A DNA stretch of 64,000 bases. Origin: Thiocapsa marina 5811 (GTDB lineage: Bacteria > Pseudomonadota > Gammaproteobacteria > Chromatiales > Chromatiaceae). The notes beneath the pieces are model-generated. The model saw only the letters and a program-made list of their open reading frames with translations, searched no databases and was not told the origin of the DNA. The stretch lies in assembly GCF_000223985.1 (NCBI RefSeq), contig NZ_AFWV01000007.1, forward strand, positions 124,001-188,000. The letters run 5' to 3'. Within the stretch, counting starts at the first letter, position 1; the number at the start of each line of letters is the position of its first letter. This document shows, piece by piece, positions 9,474-18,980 of this stretch. The position numbers and the translations under genes are program-made.

Positions 9474-12400
9474 TCAGTCGGAAGCCTGATCGGTTCTCCG
9501 CGCTCCGGTGCCTTGCGGTTCACCGTCGTCATGGCCGGGCAGCCAGAGTGCCAGGGTCCGGTAGAGCTCGACGGTGTCGATCGGCTTGGCCAGGTGCCCG
9601 TTCATGCCGGCCTCTCGCGCGCCGTTGCGATCGATTTCCATCACGGCAGCCGACAGGGCGATGATCGGTAGATCGGGACGCTGCGGACGAATCCGTCGGG
9701 TGGCCTCGAAGCCGTCCATCATCGGCATCTGCAGGTCCATGAGGACGAGATCGAAGTCTTGCGTCGTTGCCAGCGCGACCGCCTCGATGCCGTTTTCGGC
9801 CAGGGTCACGACAGCGCCGGTACGCTGAAGCATGCGTTTCGCGACCTCCTGGTTCAGTGCATTGTCTTCGACCAGCAGAATCGCCGCACCTGTAAACGAG
9901 GGTATCGGCGCACGGGCCGTCGGCGCGGTCCTGCCGGGATGCGGCTTTTCTCCATGGGCTTCGAGCAGGGTGTCGAGCAGGGCCGACGCGGTGACCGGTT
10001 TACCCAGGAAACCGCTGAGCCCCGAGCGTTCTTTCGGCAGATCGTCGCGGTTATAGCCGCTGACGATGATCGCCGGTGTTTCGGCGCCGGTCAGGCGGCC
10101 TTCTTTGCGCAATCTGAACAGCTGCCGGGTGGCCTCCAGACCGTCGAGATCACCGGGCATCTTCCAGTCCATGAGGATGAAGTCGAAGGGCCGGCCGGCC
10201 CGTTCGGCCTCGATGACGGCCTGCACCGCAGCGGCACCGCTCGCGGCCTCGTCCACTCGGCATCGCCAACTCTGAAGGATCTCGCGGAGCACGGTTCTGG
10301 AAACGGCGTGATCGTCGACGACCAGGACTCGAGCGCCGGCGATCTTTCGGAGATCGCGCGGTTCGCTGTCCTCGCGCGAGACGGGCAGCAGCAGATCGAA
10401 CGAAAAGACACTGCCTGCTTCGGGCGCGGAGGCGACCGTAAGGCGGCCGCCCATGCGCTCGACCAGTTTTCGGCTGATCACCAATCCCAACCCGGTGCCG
10501 CCGTACTTGCGTGTCGTGGAGCTGTCCGCCTGCGAGAAGGCTTGGAAGAGGCGATCGATCTGTTCGGTGTCCATGCCGATCCCGGTGTCCGCCACCTCGA
10601 AGCGCAGCTTGACCTGAGCGGTGTCTCCGCCCAGTCGGGCGATGCGAATCTCGACGGTCCCCTGTTCGGTGAATTTCAGTGCATTGGCGAGCAGGTTGGT
10701 CAAGACCTGGCCGAGGCGCAGCGCGTCGCCGAGCAGCGTTCGGGGGACATCGGGGGACACGCGGAAAACAAGCTCGAGGCCCTTCTCACCGGCGGCGGAG
10801 CCGAAGAGCGTCGCCATTTGGTCGAGGAGCTCGTCCATTCGAAACGGACGCGACTCCAGGTCCAGCTTGCCCGCCTCGATCTTGGAATAATCCAGGATGT
10901 CGTTGATGATCCCGAGCAGCAGGCGCGATGAGCCGTGAATCTTGCCTAGATAGTCGCGCTGCTCGTCGTTCAGATCGGTTCCCAACAGGATCTGGCTCAG
11001 CCCGATCACGGCGTTCATCGGCGTGCGGATCTCGTGACTCATATTGGCCAGGAACTCGCTCTTGGACCGGCTGGCGGCCTCCGCTTGCTCGCGACTGAGT
11101 CGCAGCGAGTCCTCCGTTTCGCGTCGTTTCTGAACGTTGACGAGCATCTGTGCAAACACCGTCAGCAGCCGCTGCTCGGTATCGGAATAACGATGATGCC
11201 TGCGCACCGAATCGAAACCGACGAACCCTCGGCAGCGCGGTCCGTCGATCATCGGCACGGCGATCGCGCTCTTTATCCCTTGAGGCTCGAGCACCTGTCT
11301 GACGCTGCTCTCGGGCGCGAGCGAGAGCACATCGGGGACGTAGACGGTGCCTCCTTCTCGATGGGTTGCGATCCAATCCGGGATCATCTCCATCGGAACG
11401 GCCTGCAGGGTATCGATCTGAGGCTCGATCCCGGAACCACACCACTCGTGTGTATTGGTGACGATCTGCCGCTCGAAAACGTAGTCGAAGATGTAGGCCC
11501 GATCCGCACCGACGAAGTCCCCAAGATGCCCCAGCGAGGTCTCGATCACCGAATCGACCCGGTCCAGCGGCAGGCTGATGTAGGTCGAGGAGATCTCCAT
11601 CAAGAGACCCTGCAGGCGGGTCTCTCTCTGCAGCGCCTTTTCGCTGTCCTGAAGATGGGCGAAGGTGTCCAGTCGCTTGATGGTGCTGCCGATCACCTGC
11701 ACGAGAAGCTGCAATAAGCCGATGTCGCTTTTTGCCCACGCATGCCGGGGGTGCAGGGCGTCGAAGCCGACGAAGCCGCCGAGCGTGCCGCCGCTGGCGA
11801 CCATCGGCAGGCAGAGGAGCGACCCGATGCCTCGGGTAAGAAACTCCGCCTTTTCGGCGCCCGCATCGTCCGGGAGGGCGGCTACGCCGGGGATCAGGAG
11901 CGGCTCTCCGGTTGCCATCCGAGCCTTCCACCAAGGCAACTGGTCGACCGGCTGGTCTTGCGAGCGTTCCATCCGAGACGGTGTGCCGGGGGCGCACCAT
12001 TCATGGGTATTGGTCATCCGCGAGCCGTCCTCCGAGACACGGAACAGGTAGGCCCTCTCGACCTCGAGGAGCTCGCCGAGCTTTTGGAGTGCCTGATCGA
12101 GAATGGCGTCGAAGTTGTCCGGGCGTGCCCTCGCGAAACGCGCGGAAATCGCGGCGGCGGCGCTTTCGAGCTCCAGCCGTCGTGCGGTCTCGGCCTGCGC
12201 ACGCTTGCGTTCGGTCACGTCGCGTGCAGCGGCATAGATCAGCTCCCCGCTGGGGAAGGAGCGCCACTCGATCCACCGATAGCTGCCGTCGCGACACCGA
12301 TAGCGATTCTCGAAATCCAGGATCGCACCGTGCGCGTCGAGGCGCCGGGTCGCCTCGCGCGTCGCCTCCCGATCCTGCGGATGCACGAAATCAATGAACG

Positions 12401-14639
12401 CTTGCCCTTCCAATTCCTCGGGCGGATAGCCGAGGGTACGCTCCCACTCCGGGTTTACGCGCAAGAACACGCCCTCGGCGTTCACGATGCAGAACATATC
12501 GAGTCCCGTCGTGAAGAACCGGTTGAGCTCCTCGGTTCGGGCGTTGACCAGACCGACCAATCCTGCGTGGCGACGCGCCAGCAGGGTCGCCACGAGCACG
12601 CACGCGACGGTCAAGGCAAACCCCGTGAGCGCCGTGATCCATCCTGCCCGCGCGGGATGCCGGCTCAGGAACTCCGGACCCGCGGAGGCGGTCACGGCAA
12701 AGACCTTGCCGAAGATCGGAAGGAGGCGGGTCAGAGACGGCCCGCCGGGCTGCTCGCCGTTCGGATTCCAATTCGATGCGAGCGGCTCGAAGTGCCCCGA
12801 AGGGTGCAGATAAGCGACCTGCAAGCGCGTGGCCTTGTCCGGCCCGTCGCCCAGCAGAAGGGTATCCATGCGCAGCGCGGCGGCGACGACGCCGCGTACA
12901 TCGCGCGAATCGCCCCGGACCGGTTGGACGACGCGGATACCCTTCGGACTCCCCGGTTCCAGCACGAAGGTGATGGGACCCGTCGCGGTGGGCAGGTCGC
13001 CGAGCGTCGCCGCATCGATGGCCGCACGGCGTTGTGGATCCGATGCAAGGTCGAAGCCCAATGCCTGTAAGTTGGCCCGCGTGGACGGCGCCGCGAAGAG
13101 GACCGGATAGTGACTCTCCCGCGCCGCCGCCGGCACCCGCCCGGTCCGTGCGTCCTCCTGCCAAATCTGCGCGTCCTCGATGCCGGCTGCCTTGGCCCGT
13201 GCGCCGAAGTCATCCAGGTCCGTTGCGTCGACCCTCGGCGCCCAACCCCATGCGCGCACGGCCGGATTGCGGGTCAGATAGGTCGTGTAGCGCTCGAAGT
13301 CCGCTGCGGTGATCTCCGCCGAGCTTTCCACGAAGCTCGCCAAACCCTGAAGCTCGGTATCGCGCAGGTTTTGGAGGGTTTCGGCGATTGCCTCGGTGCG
13401 CGCGCTCGCCAATTGGGCGAATGACCAATCGCGGGCATGACCCTCGCGCTGATGGGCCATCCAAGCGGCAAAGAGGGTTAAGGCGAGGCCCGCGGCCATG
13501 ACCAGCATCGGCTCGAGATGGCGCCACCGTTGGGCGGCATGCGGCTCGAGGCGGGTGCGTCTGACCAGCAAGGCCGTGCCCGCGAGAATGATCAGGAGCA
13601 GCACGCCCGTCAGGACGAGTGTCGGCACGGCGGTCTTCGCGAGTGCGACCTTCCAGGTGACCGCCTCCACGTCGATACCGAGTACGGCGACGACGCCCCC
13701 TTGGACGCGATAGGCGCCGGCGCAGACGATCATGTCGCCGACGCGCTGCACGAAGGTGGTCTTGGGTTCGACCCGGTCGTTGATCGGGTTCTCGTATTCA
13801 TAGGCTACCCAACCACTGCCCTGCGACAGGGCGATGCGTTGAATCTCCCTGCGGAACAGAGTGCCGCCGACACGGTCCGGCCTGTCGATCAAATTTTTCC
13901 CCACCAGATCGGGCTTCGCCGGGTGGGCCAGGAAGGTCATGTCCAGATCGTAGGCGAAGGCGTAGAGGTCGCCTCGATGGAAGGGGCCGTTCGGCTCGCG
14001 CAAGGCCTCCAGCAGAGCCTCTCGGCCATGCTGCTCCGCATAGGCCGCGGCGTTCTGCACCAGGGCGCGGGCCTCGGCCGGAAGTGCACTGCCTCCAACG
14101 GCCTTGCTCGGCTCGAAGATCGGGACCTGGGCCGAGACCCAGGTTCCCCAACGGTCGACGAGCGGTCCTTCCACATGCTCGTCGCCGGTGGCGAAGACAC
14201 GCCGCTCGCCCTCCGATGCCTCGTCGTAGGGATCGCCGGGCGGCGAGTAGTCATCGGAGTCGGGTGGCTCGTTGTCGACGAAGATGAACAACTGCCCGTC
14301 CGCGCGACGCCCCATCAGATAGACGAAGCGGTAGCGCGGATCGGTCTTCGCCACGATGGCAAGCTGGCTCTTGAGTCGCTCGTATTCCGGCTTCTCCAGG
14401 TCTGCCGGGCCGCCCGTCAGGGCCGCAACCCGCTCGACGTTGAGCGATTGTGCCAACAGCCGCGTGTCCAACAGCAGGCTGTCCTTCATCTCGCGATCCG
14501 CCAGCCCGACGGACCACCAGGCTCCGAGTGACCCGCCGATCAGCACCAGGACGGCCAAGGCGATCGCCGCGCGTATCAACAGGCGAGGCGACCCCGGGTC
14601 CGGGGCGGCGATCGCTTGACGGAGCATCCTGCGGGTCAA
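9474..14639 (-). CDS. Membrane hybrid histidine kinase: CHASE, PAS, two GAF, HisKA-HATPase, two REC
   Basis: A 1721-residue sensor and phosphorelay protein. A TM helix (about 24-44) and an extracytoplasmic segment (about 45-330) precede TM helices at 335-360 and 378-396. Then come a CHASE-type extracytoplasmic domain (about 400-640), a TM (about 667-689), PAS (705-815), GAF1 (845-995) and GAF2 (1010-1170). The GAFs look like an internal duplication: both carry TNTHEWC. HisKA has the phospho-accepting His1202 in SHEIRTP; the ATPase has DTGIGM and GGTGLGL. REC1 has Asp1491 (LMDWKMPG) and REC2 Asp1635 (LMDLQMPMMDG). No HPt domain is present, so the final acceptor is elsewhere. It is the last gene of the receptor-YfiR-cyclase cluster, 114 nt after the cyclase, and its ligand is unknown. 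Confidence 0.92.
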   Translation of the reverse strand: MTRRMLRQAIAAPDPGSPRLLIRAAIALAVLVLIGGSLGAWWSVGLADREMKDSLLLDTRLLAQSLNVERVAALTGGPADLEKPEYERLKSQLAIVAKTDPRYRFVYLMGRRADGQLFIFVDNEPPDSDDYSPPGDPYDEASEGERRVFATGDEHVEGPLVDRWGTWVSAQVPIFEPSKAVGGSALPAEARALVQNAAAYAEQHGREALLEALREPNGPFHRGDLYAFAYDLDMTFLAHPAKPDLVGKNLIDRPDRVGGTLFRREIQRIALSQGSGWVAYEYENPINDRVEPKTTFVQRVGDMIVCAGAYRVQGGVVAVLGIDVEAVTWKVALAKTAVPTLVLTGVLLLIILAGTALLVRRTRLEPHAAQRWRHLEPMLVMAAGLALTLFAAWMAHQREGHARDWSFAQLASARTEAIAETLQNLRDTELQGLASFVESSAEITAADFERYTTYLTRNPAVRAWGWAPRVDATDLDDFGARAKAAGIEDAQIWQEDARTGRVPAAARESHYPVLFAAPSTRANLQALGFDLASDPQRRAAIDAATLGDLPTATGPITFVLEPGSPKGIRVVQPVRGDSRDVRGVVAAALRMDTLLLGDGPDKATRLQVAYLHPSGHFEPLASNWNPNGEQPGGPSLTRLLPIFGKVFAVTASAGPEFLSRHPARAGWITALTGFALTVACVLVATLLARRHAGLVGLVNARTEELNRFFTTGLDMFCIVNAEGVFLRVNPEWERTLGYPPEELEGQAFIDFVHPQDREATREATRRLDAHGAILDFENRYRCRDGSYRWIEWRSFPSGELIYAAARDVTERKRAQAETARRLELESAAAAISARFARARPDNFDAILDQALQKLGELLEVERAYLFRVSEDGSRMTNTHEWCAPGTPSRMERSQDQPVDQLPWWKARMATGEPLLIPGVAALPDDAGAEKAEFLTRGIGSLLCLPMVASGGTLGGFVGFDALHPRHAWAKSDIGLLQLLVQVIGSTIKRLDTFAHLQDSEKALQRETRLQGLLMEISSTYISLPLDRVDSVIETSLGHLGDFVGADRAYIFDYVFERQIVTNTHEWCGSGIEPQIDTLQAVPMEMIPDWIATHREGGTVYVPDVLSLAPESSVRQVLEPQGIKSAIAVPMIDGPRCRGFVGFDSVRRHHRYSDTEQRLLTVFAQMLVNVQKRRETEDSLRLSREQAEAASRSKSEFLANMSHEIRTPMNAVIGLSQILLGTDLNDEQRDYLGKIHGSSRLLLGIINDILDYSKIEAGKLDLESRPFRMDELLDQMATLFGSAAGEKGLELVFRVSPDVPRTLLGDALRLGQVLTNLLANALKFTEQGTVEIRIARLGGDTAQVKLRFEVADTGIGMDTEQIDRLFQAFSQADSSTTRKYGGTGLGLVISRKLVERMGGRLTVASAPEAGSVFSFDLLLPVSREDSEPRDLRKIAGARVLVVDDHAVSRTVLREILQSWRCRVDEAASGAAAVQAVIEAERAGRPFDFILMDWKMPGDLDGLEATRQLFRLRKEGRLTGAETPAIIVSGYNRDDLPKERSGLSGFLGKPVTASALLDTLLEAHGEKPHPGRTAPTARAPIPSFTGAAILLVEDNALNQEVAKRMLQRTGAVVTLAENGIEAVALATTQDFDLVLMDLQMPMMDGFEATRRIRPQRPDLPIIALSAAVMEIDRNGAREAGMNGHLAKPIDTVELYRTLALWLPGHDDGEPQGTGARRTDQASD

Positions 14640-14753
14640 GAGGGTGTCGGTCCGGGGCAGGTCATGGGGCGGCGCGGCGTCTGGAAGGCGATCGCCGAGT
14701 CCGCGCGACGAGCCGGCGTGGGCACCATCGCCCGCCGCTCCGTGTTCTGCCGA

Positions 14754-16184
14754 TCAGGTTGGACCCACCACACGATCCCTGCCTCCTTCTTTGGCTTGAT
14801 AGAGCCGTTGATCCGCGATCTCGACAAGGTCGTCGACATCCATCCCCGCATATTCGCATACGCCGCCGCTGACCGTGACACGAAGCCCCTGCTGGGTCCA
14901 GGTCTGCGCCTTTACGGCGCTGCGGATGCGCTCGGCGACATCCATCGCCGAGGCGGCGCAGGTGTGCGGCAGGATGACGAGAAACTCTTCGCCCCCGTAA
15001 CGGCCGCTGATATCGATGTCGCGCGTGCATGTTCGCAATGTCGCGGCGACCTTGATCAGGACCTCGTCGCCCACGCGATGCCCGAAGGTATCGTTGATCG
15101 CCTTGAAGGAATCCAGGTCGAGCAGGATGACCGAGAGCTCGTCGCCGTAGCGTTTGGCGCGATCGATCTCCTCGCCGAGCTTCTGAAGGAGATAGCGTCG
15201 GTTGTAGGCCCCGGTCAGCCCGTCGGTCAAGGAGGCCAGCCGCAGGTCGTCCTGGATCGCCTTCAGCTCGGAGATGTCGACCAAGGAGACGAGGCGAGCC
15301 CAGACGCCTGAAAAACGAATCGGTATCGCCGAAACGACGGCCCAACGTCGACTGCGGTCACGGGTCAGGATCCGGGTTTCGCGTTGCTCGCCGATCCCGT
15401 CGGGGAGCCCATCGGCGGCTAGTGCCTGCCAGGCCGAGCTGTTCAGCCGCCCGGTGTTGTCGGGCTCCAAGGCGAGATACGACTTGGCCGCTTGGTTGGC
15501 TTGAGTCACCTCGCTCAGACCACGCTCGGCCAGGATCATGGGGAAGGGGGCCGCCTCGAACAGGGTGCGCAGGTTGGACTCGCTCTCGCCGAGCCTGTGC
15601 AGGACTCGGCTCGCCCCGAACCAAGCAAGACCGATGACCAGGAGCATGGCGCCGCCGACCCACACGAGCTTGCCGCGTACGCTGTCGATCAGATCGTTCA
15701 GGAACTGAGGACTGGAATAGAAGGTGACGATCCCGACCAGCAAATGATCGTCCGGATCGTAGAGTGGGATCTGCGTGATGAAGCAGTCCGCGCACTCGCT
15801 TGCCCCGCGGGTGATCGCCAGACTCTCGGCGGGAAGGTCGAGGAGATCCTCGTCCAGCGTCAGTGCGATGCGCCGGATGAACGGACTGCCGGTCGACTGA
15901 TCCTTCAGGAGCAGAACGCCGTCGAGCTGGGTTCGGATCGCTTCGGCGAGCTGCTCGGGTGGCTGTCCGTCGCGCAGAAGCGTCTCGATCCCGCTGGTCT
16001 GGGCTTGGGCGAACGCGCGCGAGCGGCTCTCGGCGTCGGCGCGCAGGGTCGGCTCGATGGCGATGACCCAGTGCAGCGCGATCAGGGTCGTGAGCAGGAT
16101 CCCGAGCAGGGCGAAGATCAACGCGAGGTTGCGCTCGAGGGTCAGCGAAAAGCGACGGCGGGTGGCGAAGGCCCTCTCGTTCAT
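14754..16184 (-). CDS. Membrane diguanylate cyclase (GGDEF) with periplasmic sensor
   Basis: Makes cyclic di-GMP. The 476 residues have TM1 (about 19-42), a periplasmic domain (about 43-170), TM2 (about 172-192), a PAS-like region (about 200-305) and a GGDEF domain (about 316-472). The active-site loop is GGEEF (397-401). The product-inhibition I-site RDID (388-391) stands exactly five residues before it, so the enzyme looks catalytically competent and feedback controlled. There is no EAL domain. The periplasmic part contains a CADC pair (C131, C134) just before ITQIPLYD, which could be redox- or metal-responsive. The gene follows the yfiR-like gene by 6 nt. By analogy with YfiN-YfiR, the neighbour may repress it across the membrane (inference). 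Confidence 0.93.
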   Translation of the reverse strand: MNERAFATRRRFSLTLERNLALIFALLGILLTTLIALHWVIAIEPTLRADAESRSRAFAQAQTSGIETLLRDGQPPEQLAEAIRTQLDGVLLLKDQSTGSPFIRRIALTLDEDLLDLPAESLAITRGASECADCFITQIPLYDPDDHLLVGIVTFYSSPQFLNDLIDSVRGKLVWVGGAMLLVIGLAWFGASRVLHRLGESESNLRTLFEAAPFPMILAERGLSEVTQANQAAKSYLALEPDNTGRLNSSAWQALAADGLPDGIGEQRETRILTRDRSRRWAVVSAIPIRFSGVWARLVSLVDISELKAIQDDLRLASLTDGLTGAYNRRYLLQKLGEEIDRAKRYGDELSVILLDLDSFKAINDTFGHRVGDEVLIKVAATLRTCTRDIDISGRYGGEEFLVILPHTCAASAMDVAERIRSAVKAQTWTQQGLRVTVSGGVCEYAGMDVDDLVEIADQRLYQAKEGGRDRVVGPT

Positions 16185-16190
16185 GTCGGG

Positions 16191-16766
16191 CTACTCATAG
16201 CGGCGTGCCACCTTGAGGAAAAATGGCTTGAACCGCAGCTCGGCGCGTTTCGCCCGGGACAGATTGACGAAGGGCAAGATTCGATCGGCAACGTGGATTC
16301 CCGCCACGGCGCCGGCCTCCACGTCGCCCGCGAAGGGCGAGAAGACCAGGGCGCGATGACGCTCCGACCAGAGGCGAAGCCGCTTGCCCCCGATGTCCAC
16401 GCTGGCGACGAAGATCCCGGCAAGCATCGAATCGTCCGCGTCCAATGCCTCCGCGCTCATTATCTGCACATTCAAGGGAATCTCGCGGATCCGCCCGATG
16501 CCGCGAAGCGCCGAGGCGGCCTCGCGAGCGACCCTGTCGGACCCTTCGTAGGCGACACGGATCTCCAGCTTTCCGCCGGTCCCGCGCTTCTCTTCGAGGT
16601 CCTCGACGGCGCCGAGAACGGCCGGGAAGAGCTTGAGTCCGACACGAAACCGCTGCTCTTCCTCCTGCCACAGGGTCTGCGCCCGGGCGCCTGTCGCGAC
16701 GAGCCCGAGACACAGCGCCAGCGTCGCGAGGAGGCACCGGCGGCTGATCCCTTCGATCGGCGGCAT
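16191..16766 (-). CDS. YfiR/HmsC-like periplasmic protein (DUF4154)
   Basis: A 191-residue exported protein. The chosen ATG gives MPPIEGISRRCLLATLALCLGLVATGARA, a signal peptide whose SRRCLL resembles a Tat motif. A longer frame to 16859 would overlap the receptor gene and bury the signal. The C-terminal half (GIFVAS..., LVFSPFAGDVEAGAVAGI, ILPFVNLSRAKRAELRFKPFFLKVARRYE) follows the DUF4154 pattern ending in LLKLARRV-like residues. In Pseudomonas and Yersinia such proteins bind the periplasmic domain of a diguanylate cyclase and inhibit it. Only 6 nt separate it from the cyclase gene, and 16 nt from the upstream receptor gene. Confidence 0.8.
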   Translation of the reverse strand: MPPIEGISRRCLLATLALCLGLVATGARAQTLWQEEEQRFRVGLKLFPAVLGAVEDLEEKRGTGGKLEIRVAYEGSDRVAREAASALRGIGRIREIPLNVQIMSAEALDADDSMLAGIFVASVDIGGKRLRLWSERHRALVFSPFAGDVEAGAVAGIHVADRILPFVNLSRAKRAELRFKPFFLKVARRYE

Positions 16767-16782
16767 GAGGTCTCGGTGCCCG

Positions 16783-18828
16783 TCAGAAGCGGTAGCCGAC
16801 GGACAGCCACCAGCGCCGCCCGGGACGCGGATAGCCTTCCGGGTAGGGCAGGTCGACACCGCCGAAACCGGTGGGCAGATCGGGATAGTGCACGGCCTCG
16901 TCGGTCAGATTCTTGACCCCGAGATGTGCGAAAAAGCCCGGTCCCGGTTGCTGATAGCTCAGAGTGAGGTCCGCCATGGCGTACCCCGAGACCGAATCGC
17001 GCGGATCGGATTCCGGGCGACTTCGATCCCCGACGTAGCGTAGCTGCAAGGCCGCGGTCCAGGCATCGAGAGGGCGCCAAAGGACGGCCAGATTGGCCAG
17101 GGTGTCGGTGCCGCCGGGCAGCGGTCGGTCGGTGTCGAGCGAGACCGCATCCACGTAGGAAAGATTCGCGTCGACCTTCACGCGGGATCCCAGGCGCACG
17201 GCGTATTCCAGCTCGATACCGCGCAGACGCGCATCGCCGCTGTTGATGAACCCGTCGTCGTCGTCCCCGAAGACGATCGGGTCGGCGAGGTCGGACTGAA
17301 ACAGGATCAGGCGCCCTTCCCAACGGGATTGCTTGAGGATATAGCCAAGCTCGTAGGTGGCGATCTCACCGGAGGAGATGGACTCTCTGCCCGGATACTC
17401 GCGCTCGTAGAAGGTCGGCGGTCGAAACGCTTGGGCGTATTGGAGCTTGAGGATGTTGGCCTCGTCGATACGCCAGACGGCGGCCAGGCGCGGGGTCAGG
17501 AAGGCGCCGAGGTCGCTGTAGTCGTCCAGGCGCAGGGCGGCGGTGACCGTGACGCGCTCGCTCGCGCGGATCTCGTCCTGGGCGATCAGGCTGAGGATGT
17601 GTCGGTCGAGCTCCGTATCCAGCCAGCTCTGCGGAACCTCGAACGGCAGGTTGGCCCAGCTCCAGCTCGCACGGTCGACCTGCACCTGACTTGCCTCCAC
17701 GCCCAGCAGGATGAGCTGCCGGTCCCAACCGCGCCAGTGCAGATCCGCGGCCCCGAGGTAGCGCGTCTCGCGGTAGTCCTGATCCATATAGACCGGCTGC
17801 GCGTCGAAATAGCTCGGCGGGAAGACGTATAGCCCATCGCGTGTGCGCTCGTACTGCAGCGATTCAAATCGGATGCGGGCATCCAGCGCATCCGACAGCA
17901 CCAGGTCTTGGCCGATCTGAGCCGAGAGATAGCGCTGCCCGGAGACGAGCCGGTCGTCCGATGGCGGCAGGAAGTGATTGATGCCGAAATGATCGCCGTA
18001 GTCGTCGTCCAGGATCTTGATCGCTACGAAGGTGTTGCGCCAGCGCAGATCGGCAAAGGCCCCGAGATAGCGGCTCGCCTCGTTCGACGGGCCGGGTGCG
18101 TTGGAGAGCTCGGCCTCGCCGATCGCGAAAAGGGCATCCTCGGAGACGGGTACGCCGCCGTTGCCGGAAAGGCCGGTCAGATTGATCGATCCGGTCAGAT
18201 CGCGTTGCGGGTCGCTCCAGTGCCAGATGCCGCCTGCGCCTGCAGCGGCGCGCTCGTCGGCCCGGGCATAAAGGGTCCGGTCATCTCGCCGGGTGATGAT
18301 GTTCACCACGCCGGCAAAGGCATACTCGCCGTGCACCGAGGAGCCGGGTCCGCGGATGACCTCGATGCGCTCGATCTGCTCGATGGGGATGTTCAGGACC
18401 GGGTTTGCGGTGGCGAAGAGTGTCGAGTTCATCGACACGCCGTCGAGCAGGAACTTGATGTTCCCCGAGGCATAGCCGAAACCGACCCCGCGGCTGAGGA
18501 CCTGACGCTCGCCCGTCATCTCGAGCCCCTGGCTGATGCCGGGAACCAGCGAGAGCGCCTCCCAGACGGTGCGCGCCCCGCGGGCGAGCATGTCGGATCC
18601 GGACAGGATCGTCGCCATGCCGGGGACAAAGTCCGCGTTCATTCCGCTGCGGGTCGCCAGCTCGGTTTCCTGGTCGAGGAGACTCAGCAGATCGCCGAGC
18701 GGGGCGTCCGGGGATTCAGACGTCGATCGGGCGCCGGCCGTGTCGGCGGCAGCAAGGATCATGACCAGCATCCAGGCGGCGCAGCCGTGCGGTGCGAGTG
18801 ATTGACGAGGCGTTCTCGAGGACAACAC
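16783..18828 (-). CDS. TonB-dependent outer-membrane receptor
   Basis: A 681-residue protein with a signal peptide (about 1-34), a plug domain (about 55-185, with ALSLVPGI, SRGVGFGY, FLLDGVSMN and IERIEVIRGPGSSVHGEYAFAGVVNIITR) and a 22-strand-type barrel ending in the terminal aromatic WWLSVGYRF. No separate TonB box is obvious and there is no long N-terminal signalling extension. The substrate cannot be read from sequence; I saw no cobalamin or other riboswitch upstream. It heads the operon receptor-YfiR-cyclase-hybrid kinase, so it may act as the sensory input or the uptake route for a signal controlling c-di-GMP. Confidence 0.92.
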   Translation of the reverse strand: MLSSRTPRQSLAPHGCAAWMLVMILAAADTAGARSTSESPDAPLGDLLSLLDQETELATRSGMNADFVPGMATILSGSDMLARGARTVWEALSLVPGISQGLEMTGERQVLSRGVGFGYASGNIKFLLDGVSMNSTLFATANPVLNIPIEQIERIEVIRGPGSSVHGEYAFAGVVNIITRRDDRTLYARADERAAAGAGGIWHWSDPQRDLTGSINLTGLSGNGGVPVSEDALFAIGEAELSNAPGPSNEASRYLGAFADLRWRNTFVAIKILDDDYGDHFGINHFLPPSDDRLVSGQRYLSAQIGQDLVLSDALDARIRFESLQYERTRDGLYVFPPSYFDAQPVYMDQDYRETRYLGAADLHWRGWDRQLILLGVEASQVQVDRASWSWANLPFEVPQSWLDTELDRHILSLIAQDEIRASERVTVTAALRLDDYSDLGAFLTPRLAAVWRIDEANILKLQYAQAFRPPTFYEREYPGRESISSGEIATYELGYILKQSRWEGRLILFQSDLADPIVFGDDDDGFINSGDARLRGIELEYAVRLGSRVKVDANLSYVDAVSLDTDRPLPGGTDTLANLAVLWRPLDAWTAALQLRYVGDRSRPESDPRDSVSGYAMADLTLSYQQPGPGFFAHLGVKNLTDEAVHYPDLPTGFGGVDLPYPEGYPRPGRRWWLSVGYRF

Positions 18829-18980
18829 AGCCGGGCCTCCCAGCCATTGGTGCGAGCGGCATCCTGTCGACGCAACCGATCCGTTCGATATCGGCGGTTC
18901 CGTCGCGGTACGGACCGCCTTGCTCCGGGCCTCGCATCCCGTGACGACGGGCGTGCTTGGTCGGGGCGGACGGCGCGGCG

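Noticed and set aside
18829-18980. Cobalamin or other riboswitch before the TonB-dependent receptor
   Set aside because: No B12 box or other conserved riboswitch core was found in the 152-nt gap.
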